Numbered from the stretch's first letter, positions 35,701-45,867 are shown. The stretch: DNA of 64,000 nucleotides from Chlorops oryzae (GCA_020466095.1 CM035806.1:148793167-148857166); one strand, 5' to 3'. Program-made: numbers and translations. The notes: generated by a model not told the origin, from the sequence alone.

Positions 35701-37617
35701 ATGCGATAAGATCGTTTCTTTCTTCTTTTTATTTTTTTTTTTTTTTTTGTTTTTTTTTCTTGTCGATATTTCAGATTTGGGGAATGCGAATGTAAATGTA
35801 AATGCGTGCCGAAGTCGATAGCCCGATGCTACCGATGGTATGCTCCAAAAGCTGAGCCAAGGCACGCATTGCTATCGTATTCCTAATCAGCAGTGCACAT
35901 CTTAGTTGCATGCAAATGCAATCGCAGCCGCAATCGCTTCGCATTATCATGAGTCATGACTCGGGCTGACGATGACGATGACGCTGCTGCTGCTACTGCT
36001 GGCGCTGAGACTGGGGTGGATAAGGCTTAGGTGGAGGTTTATATTGACGTTGAAGTTTAAGTAGCTTGATATTATTTGGCTTTTTAACTTTGATGCTGCA
36101 CTACTGAATTTACCTCCACGCCAACCTTTCCATCTCGCTTCTTCTTTTTTTTTTGAATTTGTTTTTTTTTTAATTTTTTTGTATAGTATAATGAATGATA
36201 TTTCTTCCTTATTTTGATATGAGTGCTTATCTCACACCTGAATTAATAATCTTTTCATGATCGATTTGAAGAATGAAGAACGATCCTGTTAAAAAGCTAA
36301 CATGCTTGATAAGAGGTTCCTCTAATGATAGTATTATTTACCCATAGATCTTAAGAGTAAATTCAGAAGCACTTCAAATAAAAGACACCTCAATTGAATT
36401 GCTTTTGTTCTCATGTGAGATAGCCGGCGCAGATTTGATAATTTCTCGATGGATTTGTCTATATAAATATTTAATTCTGCTATTTCCAGGTGGAACATAC
36501 GGCCGTATTTGTCTTTTGGATGGATTTGCAACAAAGAAAAAACAGAAAACATTTATTTGCATTATACAAGAAAAGAAAAAACTTGATCCCTTTATCATCG
36601 AAAATTCTATGGTAAGTCTTGAAGAATAACTTTTTCATAAATTAAGGCATCTTAAATGGGAAGGATTACCACTTTAATAAAATTAAAAAAAAAAAAAAAA
36701 CTTTCTAGCAAACTTGTTCCCCAAAAATTAATACGATCATTTGCTTTGATATCTCTCTCTTCTTCGCTGGCATCTTTCATGAACGGACAAGAACGCTAAA
36801 TGTCAATCTGAGGGTTTCTATCGACACCCTCTCCCTATCTATTAACAATGTTAATGTGCCGACTGTGGCACCCAAATGGTTAGTCTCACGGTTAACATAC
36901 ACGATACACAAACATAAGACAAAGAACAAAAAAAAAAAAAAAATTATTCGAGGAAAAAGGGAGGGAGCTCCTTCAGTTTGCATAAAAATAAGGAAAAAAA
37001 AATAGAAATAAAAATGCAAATAAAGATACAGGGCATGTTCGTATTACCGAGGCTGTTCGCAATATCGAAGCTCAATTTATGTGTATGTGTTTGTATGTGT
37101 AATTTGTTTTATTTGATTCAAAAATGTAGACAAACTGACATGTGAATGGTTGTGTATGGAAAAGTATTTTTTAAAAAAGCTCTCAGTTTTCCAATCCAAA
37201 ATCCAATCTTGACGTTCTTCTAATGAGTTTCGAACGACCTTCGACCTTCTTGCGGAAATTTCGAATACCATCATAATATAAGTACATATAGTAAGCCTCA
37301 GTCCAGTGCTAATTATCGACTCGACTCGACTCGACTCGACTGTATAAATAATAAGTAAATCTTTTCAATTGACCTGTTGCTTGCGCTGTCGTCGACTCAC
37401 CGATCTGAGTGGACTTTTGAGCTCTCTTGCGGAGTCTCTCTAGCCCATTGATTCCCTATACATACTCTAATTTTTGAACTCCAACTAATTCGCTAATTTT
37501 CTAATGAAATCTGCTTAATGTATGAGCTTTGTGTGAGCTTTTCGAAAGGATGTAGATACGCACCTGGGAGACCGGCGGTGGATAGCCTCCATATCCGAAT
37601 TGTGTGTAGGCCGACAT
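13428..37617 (-). CDS. mirr: mirror: Iroquois-class TALE homeodomain transcription factor (whole gene, 5 coding exons)
   Basis: Iroquois proteins are nuclear TALE-homeodomain regulators that pattern the eye, notum and egg chamber in flies. Joining 37564-37617, 27138-27713, 24159-24274, 14879-15264 and 13428-14686 on the minus strand gives 2391 nt, 796 codons plus stop, with GT/AG at every intron and no frame break. Order of features: [13 protein letters not shown] start motif (1-13), Cys-rich EGF-like motif [16 protein letters not shown] (from 140), SNPYTLKD...[11 protein letters not shown] (211-248), TALE homeodomain (about 257-319), acidic stretch, IRO box [10 protein letters not shown] (481-490), Gln/His-rich and Pro-rich C-terminus. 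Start motif, the SNPY exon and the post-homeodomain sequence fit mirror better than araucan or caupolican as I know them. The gene spans 24 kb because introns 1 and 3 are long and repeat-filled. A possible further 3' exon is discussed under exon 5. Confidence 0.93.
14687..14878 (-). other. mirr intron 4 (192 bp) with a GA microsatellite at the acceptor
   Basis: The shortest intron of the gene. On the coding strand, a CT run (14693-14740, interrupted) lies just before the GAAG acceptor, so the microsatellite supplies the polypyrimidine tract. Its length may vary between individuals. Confidence 0.85.
14879..15264 (-). CDS. mirr: mirr coding exon 4 (TALE homeodomain)
   Basis: It encodes residues 249-378. 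The acceptor is CCATTATAG and the donor AG|GTAAGT. The homeodomain runs from [19 protein letters not shown] to [13 protein letters not shown]. The three-residue loop extension with PYP and the WFANARRR recognition helix are diagnostic of the Iroquois group of TALE homeodomains; WF, N and R of helix 3 contact DNA. It is followed by [20 protein letters not shown], the acidic segment conserved in fly Iroquois proteins. All expected homeodomain residues are present. Confidence 0.97.
16090..16186. repeat. GGACAAC-type heptamer minisatellite
   Basis: About a dozen diverged copies of a 7-bp unit (GGACAAC, with GGACGAC, GGCAAC and GGACAGC variants) lie in mirr intron 3. Confidence 0.8.
16884..17311. 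repeat. Intronic unit A, copy 1
   Basis: A segment of about 430 bp beginning TATTTGGTACAAGAAACTAT and ending at an A run after CCCCTACTAAAAC. It recurs at 18795 and 19884. A GAGGAAGAGGAA run lies inside. I cannot identify it as a known transposon. Confidence 0.8.
17327..17985 (-). pseudogene. Non-LTR ORF2 C-terminal fragment in unit B, copy 1
   Basis: On the minus strand the frame ending at 17480 reads [20 protein letters not shown] and ends [14 protein letters not shown]. This is the Cys/His tail and C-terminus of a Jockey/LOA-like ORF2. The upstream [20 protein letters not shown] part lies in a different frame, so there is at least one frameshift near 17650. The unit shares its flanks with the copies at 18358 and 20322. 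Confidence 0.6.
18046..18356 (-). mobile_element. INE-1/mini-me-like element, terminal half
   Basis: Matches one half of the complete element at 48282-49369: GGGCGTGGC box, TCGGAGGAGATCCGACCACGG, a GGAC/AGAC microsatellite (18178-18230) and the terminal CGCTTACGCTGGGTAT. The other end is missing here. Confidence 0.75.
18358..18797 (-). pseudogene. Non-LTR ORF2 C-terminal fragment in unit B, copy 2
   Basis: On the minus strand [20 protein letters not shown] leads into the Cys motif [20 protein letters not shown] and ends at the stop at 18519. This gives the best intact view of this ORF2 tail, about 93 codons. It is fused directly to unit A copy 2 at about 18797, so the retroelement is cut off there. 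Confidence 0.65.
18795..19232. repeat. Intronic unit A, copy 2
   Basis: Almost identical to 16884-17311 but abutting unit B copy 2 instead of the T-rich intron sequence seen before copy 1. Confidence 0.8.
19234..19835 (-). mobile_element. INE-1/mini-me-like element, opposite half with internal tandem repeats
   Basis: Starts CAAGTAAGAAAGCTAAAGTC, the end opposite to that kept at 18046-18356. It then has about four copies of a 126-bp unit carrying TTTGTGGGCGTGGCAGTGGG and CACCTTTCATTCGCCTTGGT. It loses similarity around 19740-19835. Confidence 0.75.
19884..20311. repeat. Intronic unit A, copy 3
   Basis: Diverged third copy of the 16884 unit, with small indels in the GAGGAAGAGG run. It is followed by unit B copy 3 in the same order as A1-B1. 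Confidence 0.8.
20322..20986 (-). pseudogene. Non-LTR ORF2 C-terminal fragment in unit B, copy 3
   Basis: The minus-strand frame ending at 20482 gives the same [20 protein letters not shown] tail as copies 1 and 2, reading open from about 20760. Downstream flank to CTCAACCATGG matches copy 1. 5'-truncated and not functional. Confidence 0.65.
23304..23480. other. Possible transposon edge (CAGGGTGTTCCG)
   Basis: CAGGGTGTTCCG is a sequence style often seen at insect transposon ends, next to a TATATA run. No matching inverted end was located, so this is tentative. Confidence 0.2.
24159..24274 (-). CDS. mirr: mirr coding exon 3
   Basis: A 116-nt exon too short for a long open frame. The acceptor is TTTTGCAG after a long T run on the minus strand; the donor is GG|GTGAGT at 24158. 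It encodes [20 protein letters not shown] and then [19 protein letters not shown], the conserved segment just ahead of the homeodomain in Iroquois proteins. It ends with two bases of a Gly codon completed by exon 4. Confidence 0.92.
24275..27137 (-). other. mirr intron 2 (2.9 kb)
   Basis: Bounded by donor GTAAGT (27137) and acceptor TTTTGCAG (24275). It contains a 24-base A run beside the acceptor, the MITE-like segment at 25090-25452 and CT-rich stretches near 26160. No nested gene seen. Confidence 0.85.
25090..25452. mobile_element. MITE-like segment with CCCTGCAGGAA ends and many GTCAA motifs
   Basis: CCCTGCAGGAA at the left is exactly inverted at the right (TTCCTGCAGGG). Between them, TTGAC/GTCAA occurs many times in both orientations, including ATATTGACGTCAATAT. 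No clear target duplication was found, so a structured non-transposon segment remains possible. Confidence 0.45.
27138..27713 (-). CDS. mirr: mirr coding exon 2
   Basis: It has 192 codons (residues 19-210), phase 0 at both ends. The acceptor is TATAG before 27713 and the donor GTAAGT from 27137. The first two thirds is a Gly/Ala/Ser/Pro-rich linker with [12 protein letters not shown]. It then carries [20 protein letters not shown], the Cys-rich motif conserved among Iroquois proteins, followed by [20 protein letters not shown] and [13 protein letters not shown]. An in-frame AG seven bases further in (ATTTTAG) is an alternative acceptor, but it would shift the frame. Confidence 0.92.
27861..29640 (+). 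repeat. Left arm of the Aurora B inverted duplication
   Basis: Contains about 700 bp of 5' flank, the kinase CDS and a few tens of bases of 3' flank. Inverted similarity to the right arm starts at CTGAAATTTGCCTTCATTTG and includes the 5' region with CCTCTTCAGCGACTCGG. Confidence 0.85.
28573..29589 (+). CDS. aurB: Aurora B-like serine/threonine kinase, nested in mirr intron 1 (copy 1, intact)
   Basis: Aurora B is the catalytic subunit of the chromosomal passenger complex, phosphorylating histone H3 and kinetochore proteins in mitosis. The 338-residue product has the glycine loop GRGKYGRV (58-65), ATP-binding Lys80 in [12 protein letters not shown] (174-181), DFG (194-196), the Aurora-type activation loop [15 protein letters not shown] with Thr208, and the C-lobe [15 protein letters not shown]. 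Length is close to the 329 residues I recall for Drosophila Aurora B, and the short N-terminus with [14 protein letters not shown] argues for B over A. The Ala/Glu-rich end is variable between the two copies. The start is the first ATG, after an A run. The CDS has no intron and runs opposite to mirr. Either the working gene or an intact retro-duplicate. Confidence 0.92.
   Translation: MNSKKIPREADLPGLIENVPEKYKEPVKAMSLNMMSHAAYGKPYEWSKDDFELGAPLGRGKYGRVYLAREKRTKFMVAMKILFKEELPDGNVKRQVLREVEIQSRLKHPNILRLYTFFDDEKCIYMALEIASEGDLFKHLKNSKHGRFDDPRAGKYIYQVADALNYCHLNNVIHRDLKPENILLTCSDDVKLADFGWAAHSISNKRKTLCGTLDYLPPEIVDGRPYDNSIDQWCLGILCYEFVVGRAPFEAEDSERVCENIRRLDVKYPNFVSAGAMDLISKLLRKPSSSRITLVDVMTHPWIKENKAIRDEYLKQKEAETAAEATAEAAAGETNFAK
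29641..31136. other. Spacer between the Aurora B arms
   Basis: Ordinary intron-like sequence with A runs near 30470-30525, CCGTC/TGTC repeats near 30045-30075 and no convincing frame. An AATAAA at about 29675 could serve the plus-strand kinase gene. A stray 5'-flank copy lies at 31070-31136. Confidence 0.6.
31070..31136 (-). repeat. Extra copy of Aurora B 5' flank, placed at the 3' side of copy 2
   Basis: GAATTCTAGTCAAATTGAAT through CATTGTCCTCTCATCAG here matches 32385-32450 in the same orientation, so copy 2 has the same 5'-flank sequence on both sides. That is what one expects from a former head-to-tail array of the gene. Confidence 0.8.
31137..32921 (-). repeat. Right arm of the Aurora B inverted duplication
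   Basis: Inverted counterpart of 27861-29640. Arms differ by scattered substitutions and small indels, including an added TGATGAGAGGACA segment near 32440. The spacer between arms (about 29640-31137) has no recognised gene. Confidence 0.85.
31178..32190 (-). pseudogene. aurB: Aurora B-like kinase, inverted copy 2 (one-base frameshift)
   Basis: Same gene as 28573-29589 on the opposite strand. Residues 1-90 read in frame from the ATG at 32190. One G is then missing from a GGG run (about 31920), which shifts frame at PDG. From VLREVEIQ at 31906 the rest is open to the stop, with [12 protein letters not shown] and KRRTLCGT intact. It differs from copy 1 at several residues (RRT for RKT, DDS for DNS) and has a shorter Ala/Glu tail. 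The lesion sits in a homopolymer, so a sequencing error is as likely as a true pseudogene. Confidence 0.8.
37564..37617 (-). CDS. mirr: mirr coding exon 1
   Basis: It encodes the first 18 residues, [18 protein letters not shown], and starts at the ATG at 37617-37615. The start is chosen because [11 protein letters not shown] is the conserved fly Iroquois N-terminus. It ends in phase 0 at CAG, followed by donor GTGCGT (37563 down). Intron 1 is about 9.85 kb and contains the Aurora B palindrome. Residue 18 joins ILAPNTVQ of exon 2, matching the conserved SQ-LLPP-VQ pattern of mirror. Confidence 0.9.
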
Positions 37618-40600
37618 TGGTGTGCTGCGTTGTGTGTCTTCGATATGGGATATGGGTTGGGTACAGGTGTGGTGTGGTGTGGTGTGCTTTTTATATTGCA
37701 GAATTGCTTTCGTTTCGGACAACAGCACCGTTCAAACTAACACTAAAGTTTTCGATTTATCGAAATATTGCACTCGTCCGCAGCCGTTGCCGTTGCCGGT
37801 GCTGCTGTCGCCTCCAACTGCCTTTTGCGTTAACGGTTTTTTTTTTTCTTCGATTTGTCGAATTTTCGTTCCCGAAAGGAGCAACTTTCAAATAACCTAT
37901 TTTCATTCACCTCATTCTATATGCGTTTGTTGCGTTTGTTTGCAAAATCCACAGTTATGTTTCAATTTTGGAATTCATAAAAATGTACCAGCGTTTTTAT
38001 CTGTGTACCGTTTGGATGATAGCGAATTAAAATTGAAATTTTTAAAATATTTTTTTGGGAATTTTTTTAAATTAAAAAAAAAAATTTTTTTTTTTGAATT
38101 TTTTTTATTATTTCGATTTGAATTTTTATTCGAATTTTTTGTCGCAAAAAAAAAAACTAAAAAAGAAAAAATTTCTTTTTGCACTAATTAACCACGTTTC
38201 GCATTTACATATTATACTATTTGTGTTGTCTTGTGCCAATTCGGAGAGACAAACAAACGAGTTGAGCCAACAAAATTGTTCCCATAATCAACGGAGGAAG
38301 CAGCACTCTCTGGTATTCTCGTCAACAGTACGAATAACACTCGTGCTAAACAAAACGTTCGTTCACAATTAAACGTAACAAGGAAAATATTGTCACGTCT
38401 TTTTTTTTTTGGCTGATTTTCTTTCTTTCTTTTCGTTTTATATATTTTTTTTGTTTTTTTTTGTATTTTTTGTTATTATGTGTTTCTATGGACCGTGAGC
38501 GTTTCCGCGCACACGCACAAAACCGACTCGCGTCACTTCAAGTTCAAATGCGAACTAAACTGGTTCAAACGGAACGGAGCCGTGAATTGGAATTAAATTT
38601 TCGAAAAGAGCAAGCAACAGCAGCAGCAGCGCAAACGAACACCAACACGAACACGAACAACAACAACGACGACGACGACGACCAGCCAACCAACAACTGG
38701 TTGAGCGAAAGGTATCATCCAGCCGTCCGTCGCGCGGCCGCATCCAACCGAACGAACAACAGTGGAACAGTGAACACAGCAATGGAAGCTACGAGTATAC
38801 AACAACGCGTCACACGTCACACCGTACGAGTATGGTTGGGTCTGGTCTGGTCGGTCTGTGCTCTCCGCAGGTTCGAAGCGTGAGCGAGATCAACTATTTA
38901 TACGTTGTCATATCGCCAATTGTGTATCGCATGCGTAAGAAAGAGATGTCATGCACGCATGTTAACAGTTATAACTTCGGCCGGTACGTTCGCAATTGTT
39001 CGATCGAAATCAGTCGTTCGTTTCGAATGTAAAAAAGGAACGCCTTTTTTTGATGTTGCTATTGTTGTTGTTGTTGTTGTTGCTGCTTTTTTGTTTTACT
39101 CTATTTTATTTTTGTTCTCTTTTCGTGATGTGTCTCGTAAGCGTATTGTAAAATGATGTGCTGACTATTGCTAGCTCTTTTACGCCTTCGATTGACGCAA
39201 GCGGTGGCGGTGGTGGGCATAATCACTCCGCCGCTTTGTTAAGGCATATATTAAAACATATTGTGCAATATCCTTGCTATGCAACTCGTTCTCACAGCCA
39301 CATCGCTATGCTGTGTTGCTATTAATTTTGCCAGCGAATGCACTCTCTCGCGTGGGGTGGTGGTGGCGGTGGGTGGTGGTGGTGGTGGTGGTTTGAAGAG
39401 AGAAAGGCGAGCGGAGAGCGGAGGCGAATTCGGAATGGACTGAAGTGAATCGAATTGAACTGGACTGGCAACAAGTTGTGTTGCCGTTGTCACTCGGTGC
39501 TCTTTGATGACTGATGTCAGGCAGCCATTGGAAATCGTTCGAACCAATCGGAGCGCTTTAAGAATTCGTTAAGCACTCAGTTCCAAACAGGAGCCGAAGT
39601 GCTATTCCCTTTTGTTTAGCAGGTCTTTTTTTTTTTGTTTTTGTTCTTTGGTTTTGTTTTGCTAGCTAGCATACTAGCTACTTTCGTTCCTATTCTTCGC
39701 TCACTCGCTTGGCTCAATTGAATCGCTTTAGTGAGAAGCTTTTGCTTTTGCGAAACAGGTTTCATCGCCCGCAGATCCCTAAAGCGAACTTATGTGCCAA
39801 CACATGTACACACATTTATAGGTATATATTTACAATAAATACTATACTTTCTGCATTTCGAGATCCCGCCTTCTTTTATTGCATATCGGGGGATTTGAAA
39901 AAAAGCGATTTTTTTGGTTTTTTCATTTCAAAAGCATTCAAAAATTATGATCACCCATGGGGGAGTGATTATGGGTGAAATCGGGTTTCAACTCAAACCC
40001 CAAATCGATCTTCATACAGGTTCTTAGCACCGCACAAATCACATCAAAAATACGAACATGTGTGATAAATATAACGGCGGATTTAAAAATTGGGCCTGTC
40101 AACTCCCCCCGACCCCTCCCCGATCACCAGTCGTAGCTAGCTAATCATTGCAAAAAAAAAAAAAAAATTCATATTAAAAACTGCATTTTTTTGCCTCAGG
40201 AAAATAGCCCAAAGCGTGAGCAAAAAATTTTGGGACAGCAAAACAAAAGACTTAGAAAGCGAACTTTTTTGCTCTTTTCACGCTGGACCTTCGAATGTTG
40301 GCGTTATAGCGAAGGAAAATGTTTAAATATCGAACAAATTTATACGGTGCAGACAGCTAAATACTGTTCAAGGATCAAACAAGTTTTCGAGATCCTTTAA
40401 TTGCACAATTTTCATGACATTACGGCAAGATTTTCCTTTAGTTCCTGTCAAAAGTGATTGAGAAGGAATGAAAATGACAGAAATTATATTATTATTATTA
40501 TTATTACTATCCTAGTGCACAAGAGGACTCTTATATAAAGCACTAGTCATTCACAAAGATTTCAGGTACATATTTTAAACTCATAACATACATAAACATA

Positions 40601-43136
40601 AACTAAGGACTATATGATTTCCTGGTATAAAAATACAGGGCTTTTTTGTGGGGGGAACCTTTTCAGTTTGATGTAAATTGCATAAAAAAAAAACAACATC
40701 CACACAGAGGCTCTTTACAACTCGGTCTAGCTAGCACCTTGAAAACATGCAATTTAAACTAACCAGTGCCACTGCGAGAACTCCCAAAATGACGACCAAA
40801 AAAAGAAGTACCTACTCGTAAAAACACCTATCTACTTTGAAGAAAGTCTCTCAGAAGTTGTGGGCACCTTCAGGGATTTCCAACATGGGGATAATAACTC
40901 TTGTCGTACCTCCTCTTTACAGGTTTGATAAATTTGATAAACAATATTATTGCCCTATGTATGTATACATGTACATACCTCCATATACCTACATATTAAT
41001 TTCTATTCGGTCAGCATTTCTTTGAATATGTTTGATGTTCGTATGTATGTACATCTGTGCAAATGTACCTCTCGAGGCCATATCCTCAAAGCAGTTCCCA
41101 TAAAATGATGTTCGTAAGCCCCTTTTCCTTATCTTTTGACAATTGAAATTTATCTAAAAAGTCGAAACACCTAATTTGCCATTAACCGACCACCAATTTA
41201 AAAACGATTTTCTTTCTGATTTTGTCAAGAGGGACAAAGAAAAAGAACACAATTTTTGAGAAAACCAACAAAAAAAAAAAAAAACAAAAAAATAAAAGAG
41301 AAAACGTAAGGGGGAACAGAGAGACGTGCTCAATTTCTACCAGCAGATTGTGTGCTTTTCTGTTATAAAGAACAAATGCATGAGATAAACGTTGAGACAA
41401 CTTTAGATCGAATCTTTCAAGCCACAATATACTCTCTCCTTATGCTATAGGGCAGAAATATCTGTTACCTTATGGTGAAAATGTGAGTTTCGCAAGTCAC
41501 ACGGCTCCATCGTCGAACGCCTATTGTTCAGAGTTGTCAATTTTTCCCTCCCTCCGAACTACTTCTGAATGTGGTGGCTCTCAAGGGTCATCTTAGTACC
41601 GGTATACAAGTTCGAAATGGACTCTGTTCACAGTAGTCCTCGTAATATCTCTTCGACCGAATGAAATTTTCTTTTAAAGGAAAGCAGCCAAAGAATGTTA
41701 AGTAGTGAGTCTGAAGCCACTCTCATGTGTAGTCATTATAGAAGGAATAGACCAAATAGTCCTTCCAAAGTTCAAAGTCGTAAGATCTCCTATGAGTTTC
41801 ATTGGCATAGTACGGGAGGGAGGCGAACTCACAAAAATTTCTTCACTTTCATTCAAGGTCCTGAGAGTGTAAGCGGAAACGAACTTCCCGTAACAAAAAA
41901 AAAAAAAAAAAAAACACCAAAGATATATAAGTATATATAAATAGGAAAATTATGCAACAGGATATAAAAGGATACAAAAGAAGAGTGCAAAGATGTGCGC
42001 TCTCTGATTTCTTTGTGTGACTTTTTCGTGACAATTTCTGACGAAGCTGAAAACTTTGATTTTTATCCTTGCATTTTTTTTTTTTTATGTGGGTCAAGGG
42101 TAGACAGCCGAGGATGCTGCTAACACTTTCTTTACGCAGCATTTGTGGCGCTCGCTTGTATTGTGCACTGTGCCGGCAGCTTTCGAGAGTGACATGCGAT
42201 GAAATCGGAATGACAGATGTCACAATCAAATCAAAATCGTACACAGAGCGTTGAACAGGCGTTTTAAATCGAAAAGGATTGCATTTAGATTTCAATATTT
42301 TCACGACGCTACCTGCGCATGTAGGCAACGACAAACACACACACACGCACGCACGCATACAAAAGCACTAACACACAACTAAATCCAGGCAATGGAATTG
42401 TGGAAATGCATGTGACGAGGTAATTTGAATTTATCATGAGAATTTTGGCAGGGAAAACTTGGAAAAAACAACAACAACAACAACTAGAACAACACAATAC
42501 AGTATCCGAACCGCACGGCCTTACGTGCACAATTGCACAAAAGTCATGCACATTAATAGAAATATTTTTGTGAAAATTATCGATCGGATCGAGTTGCTGC
42601 AAACCTTTTTTTTTTTTTCTTTTTTCACTTTTTTTTCCTTTTGACATTTGACGTTTGACGTTGCAATTGTCAAAATATATACACATAAAGTGAAACAAAG
42701 AGTATTTGATGTCAAGACCGAAAACAGTGGACATATCACCGTTCGTTTGGAAGAGCGATCATACCAGAGGGGAGGAAATTCATAGCCGCAAGCATATAGG
42801 GTGATTTGAAATTCACGTCACACTTTCCTCCTCCTTTTATTTCTTGTTTTTCCTTAAATACGAATTCGATTCAAAATAATGGTGTGCTCTCTAATGGATG
42901 GCATTGACCGAGAGGTCTATTAAAAATGGTTTTTTTATTTATTATTTTCAATTGTAAATGAAAGTATCTACGGTTCCTATTAAGGGGAGCGAGGGTAGGG
43001 TTTTGAAGCCTCAAAGCAGGCATGTTTTCAATGAACTTTTCTAAAGATATGAATAATGCTGATGTATTTATTTGATAAGTACACAAGTTATAGTTGAATG
43101 TTTTTGGTGTGATTTATAAAAATGATCGGTCCATTA
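37618..43136. other. mirr 5' flank: probable 5' UTR, promoter and upstream DNA
   Basis: The sequence directly above the mirr ATG must hold the 5' leader and core promoter on the minus strand, but I could not place a TATA box or start site. Frames near 38461-38883 contain AAC/CAG-type repeats and look spurious. A GGTGGT run lies at 39353-39390. No other gene recognised. Confidence 0.5.
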
Positions 43137-43140
43137 TTAA

Positions 43141-43895
43141 GGGGACCTTCTGGTCTAGAGTACGAAAATTAAGAGTTTTTTCATGATTTTTTCTTCGTAT
43201 TAAGCCAAATCAAAAACGGGTTTCTAGGTTTGCAGGGTTATTATTTAATTTATTGACAATCTGAAAAAAATTTTGTTGTATTTTTGTTTGTTTTTATTTC
43301 TATTTTAAAAATGGTGGCGAAATAGACGCTTTTTTAAAAAGTACCTCCGTGGCGCGTACACGATTTCGTAAGTTCGGATTATCCGAAAAAAACAAAAAAA
43401 ATTTATTATTAATCAAAATGAATGCAGCGATCGGGTGAGCTACAACAAAAAAAAAAAAAAAAAAAAAAAACCAAAAAAAAAATTTACAAAATGGCGCAAT
43501 TTTTAATTTAACACATCAAAAAACGGCCTTTTTTTGACCATTTTTTTAATGAAAAAATGTGAAGTTCTTGAAATAAAATTTTGGTTGTAGCTCACCCGGT
43601 AGCCATTGATGTTGTGAATAACATATAAAAAATTTAAGACGAATCGGTTCGATGGTTTTTTTTTTTGTTTTCATGTACGCCAGGTCAAAAAAAGTGGTTT
43701 TGAGATAAACACGTTCAAAGTTGCTTAGATCAAGCGCGCTGCCTGCTGTCTCCACCTACCAAAACGGCTGTAGCAAAGAAAATATTGTCAATATCTTTAC
43801 GAAACTTTGCCAGCATATTTTTAGAAGTCTATTCTTCCAAAACATATTTTTGTTTTTAAATCAATTTTTAAAAATTTCTAGACCAGAAGGTCCCC
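43141..43895. mobile_element. TTAA-flanked MITE 1
   Basis: Perfect 19-bp terminal inverted repeats (GGGGACCTTCTGGTCTAGA) bounded by TTAA on both sides (43137-43140, 43896-43899). TTAA target duplication is typical of piggyBac-type transposons. No transposase is encoded; the interior has several A/T runs and repeated short motifs such as AGCTCACCCG in inverted positions. Confidence 0.8.
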
Positions 43896-43899
43896 TTAA

Positions 43900-44205
43900 G
43901 GGTACCTCCAGTACTAGGGTCTGTCATAAAAATCCCAAAACTGCCCCAAAATCGGACTTTTTCAATGAAACTTAGAATTTGAGCGTATATTTAAGCCTCT
44001 GATTAGAATTGCCAAAAAAAAATTGTAAAAGTGGGCGTGTCAAATGGGCGGTTTTCATAAAGAAATTTAACAAAAGTCGGTATATGGCGCCCCTTATGGC
44101 CTTAAACACCTCTTGATATTAAAAATTCTTTGAAGATGTGTGTCTGTGTCGGGTATTTTATTGTCAGGCTCCCCTAACTATAACACCCTTACTTGTTTTT
44201 CCCTG
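43900..44205. mobile_element. Possible diverged INE-1/mini-me-like remnant
   Basis: Contains GTGGGCGTGTC and GGGCGG boxes and ends CCCTTACTTGTTTT, resembling the CTTACTTG terminus of the complete element at 48282-49369. Otherwise diverged. Confidence 0.35.
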
Positions 44206-45068
44206 TTTTTGCACCACTTTGATGATTTGAAGAACAAATTTTTGGTTAGTTTCCTAGAGCCGTATTCGACGGAGGAAGTTATTGCCATGGCGCCTCTCTT
44301 TATGGCGGAATTAACTTGAAAATCGATCCATAAGTCTAGTCCCGTCGGAATGATTATTTTCGTAGTTGGAATTACCAAAAAAAAATGTTCAGACATAGCA
44401 ACATTAAATCAAAATTCATGGGTGGTCTCAATCCTATCCAGCCCACAGGGCTTCGACGTCACTGAATAAGTCTGAATGTACCATGATATTGAACTAAAAT
44501 ATTTAAATAAATCCCACTTTATTATAGCCTGGAATACGCCATTGTAGTTCATTGTACATTTAAAAATTTTAAAAAAAAATATATTTGATAATATTTGCCC
44601 TTAGACGAGACGTTGGCTAAGGGGATAGTACCGAGCCAGAATTATGTGTGACGCAAAAATCTTCAAAAAGTTTTTTCAGTTAATCTCTAACAAAATGCGG
44701 TGCCCATTAGTCGGTTGGTTTTCTGGCATGTCCACCGATGAAGCTAAATTTGCTTATAAAAAGAATCTTTGAAAAAAGAAATATGGCGCTCGGAGTCGGC
44801 GTTAAACTGTAGGTCCCACTCATCCTTCTAAAGCGGTACAAACAGCGACAGGTCGGCTGTAAGAAAAAATTCCGTCGCATCATTAAGATTAATAATCGTA
44901 AAGAAAAAGAGGAAGATTTGCCATAAGAAATGGTTAAAAGAAAAGCCGGAAACGGAAACGGTTAAAGTAGAGTAAGCTTATAGATGTTTTGCATGTAAAT
45001 TCCGGAGATTGTTCCTCTTTCGATTCTTCAACTCAAACTGACAAACAAGGTCGATTAAAAAAAATACT
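44206..45068. other. No gene seen
   Basis: Mixed AT-rich sequence with no recognisable frame, repeat or transposon end. Confidence 0.5.
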
Positions 45069-45867
45069 TGTGAAATGAGAGAGCAGAAATATACCATGAC
45101 CTCCTCTATGCCATTTTAATTTAAACAAAGCCTCGATTTCGGCATCTCTTGGGAGTTTCAGATTCATTTTCTTCACTTATCATTTTTTATTTTTTTTTTT
45201 TTTTTTTTATGAGCAACTTGAAGAACGATTCTCGAATCCAAAAGAAGCGAGTCAAAAAATAAGTATATTTAGAATATTCAAATTGATTGAGATTTTTCAC
45301 ATATTCGACTGTCCTTTTCGGCTATCATCAGCAAGCGAAAGGATATGGCATTTATATGGAGAAAGCGGTCGGAGTGCGGTCCATTGGCCTCGTTTGGCCG
45401 TTGCCGTTGCTCCATGCGATACCATTGACGATGATGATGACGATTACAATGGCAATGATGATGATGGACATCTATAGATAAATGAAATTCTGCAAACGTT
45501 GGCAAGCGAATTCAACGAGTTCCGCCAAGAATATGTATCCATTGAGGAATGAGAAATTGCGCTTCTGTAAATGCTTCAATTGATTGATTGCAGCGGGCGG
45601 GCCGAGAAGAAATGACCAAATGAAACCAACGGGATTGATTCTTCCATGAGAAAGAAAGGAAGAAACGCACTAAGAAACGAATGGAATTTAGAGCAAGTTC
45701 GCCATTGGATTTTCGAATCAGAAAAAATCAGCGCAGCTGGATTAAATTTTTTTAAAGAATATCGCAAGCCAACAAGAACGTGCTGGACACCTTGTTTTTT
45801 TTTTCATTATCGTTTTTTTAAATTTAATTTAATTTTATTAAATTAGAAGTTTTTTTTTATTCATTTT
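45069..45867. repeat. Segmental duplication unit, copy 1 (empty site)
   Basis: An 800-bp unique segment starting TGTGAAATGAGAGAGCAGAA, repeated at 47529. It reads straight through CGTTTTTTTAAATTTAATTT where copy 2 has a transposon. Short frames over the GATGATGAC repeat near 45430-45470 have no support as genes. Confidence 0.9.

Larger units (their letters stand above)
27714..37563 (-). other. mirr intron 1 (9.85 kb)
   Basis: Bounded by donor GTGCGT (37563) and acceptor TATAG (27714). It holds the nested Aurora B gene, its inverted copy and about 4.6 kb of otherwise plain intron (32922-37563) with CGATGC-type hexamers near 33590-33670. No other gene recognised. Confidence 0.85.

Noticed and set aside
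38461..38883. 140-codon plus-strand frame above mirr
   Set aside because: Contains AAC/GAC/CAG repeats and no recognised domain; more likely part of the mirr leader or promoter region on the other strand.
42979..44176. Possible large element with GGGGAGC ends outside MITE 1
   Set aside because: The right-hand match (GGCTCCCCTAA) is too short and imperfect and lacks a TTAA flank.
45283..45481. Repeated 64-75 codon frames with Asp or His runs, also at 47742-47969
   Set aside because: They come from a GATGATGAC repeat in the duplicated segment, are open in several registers, and show no conserved domain.
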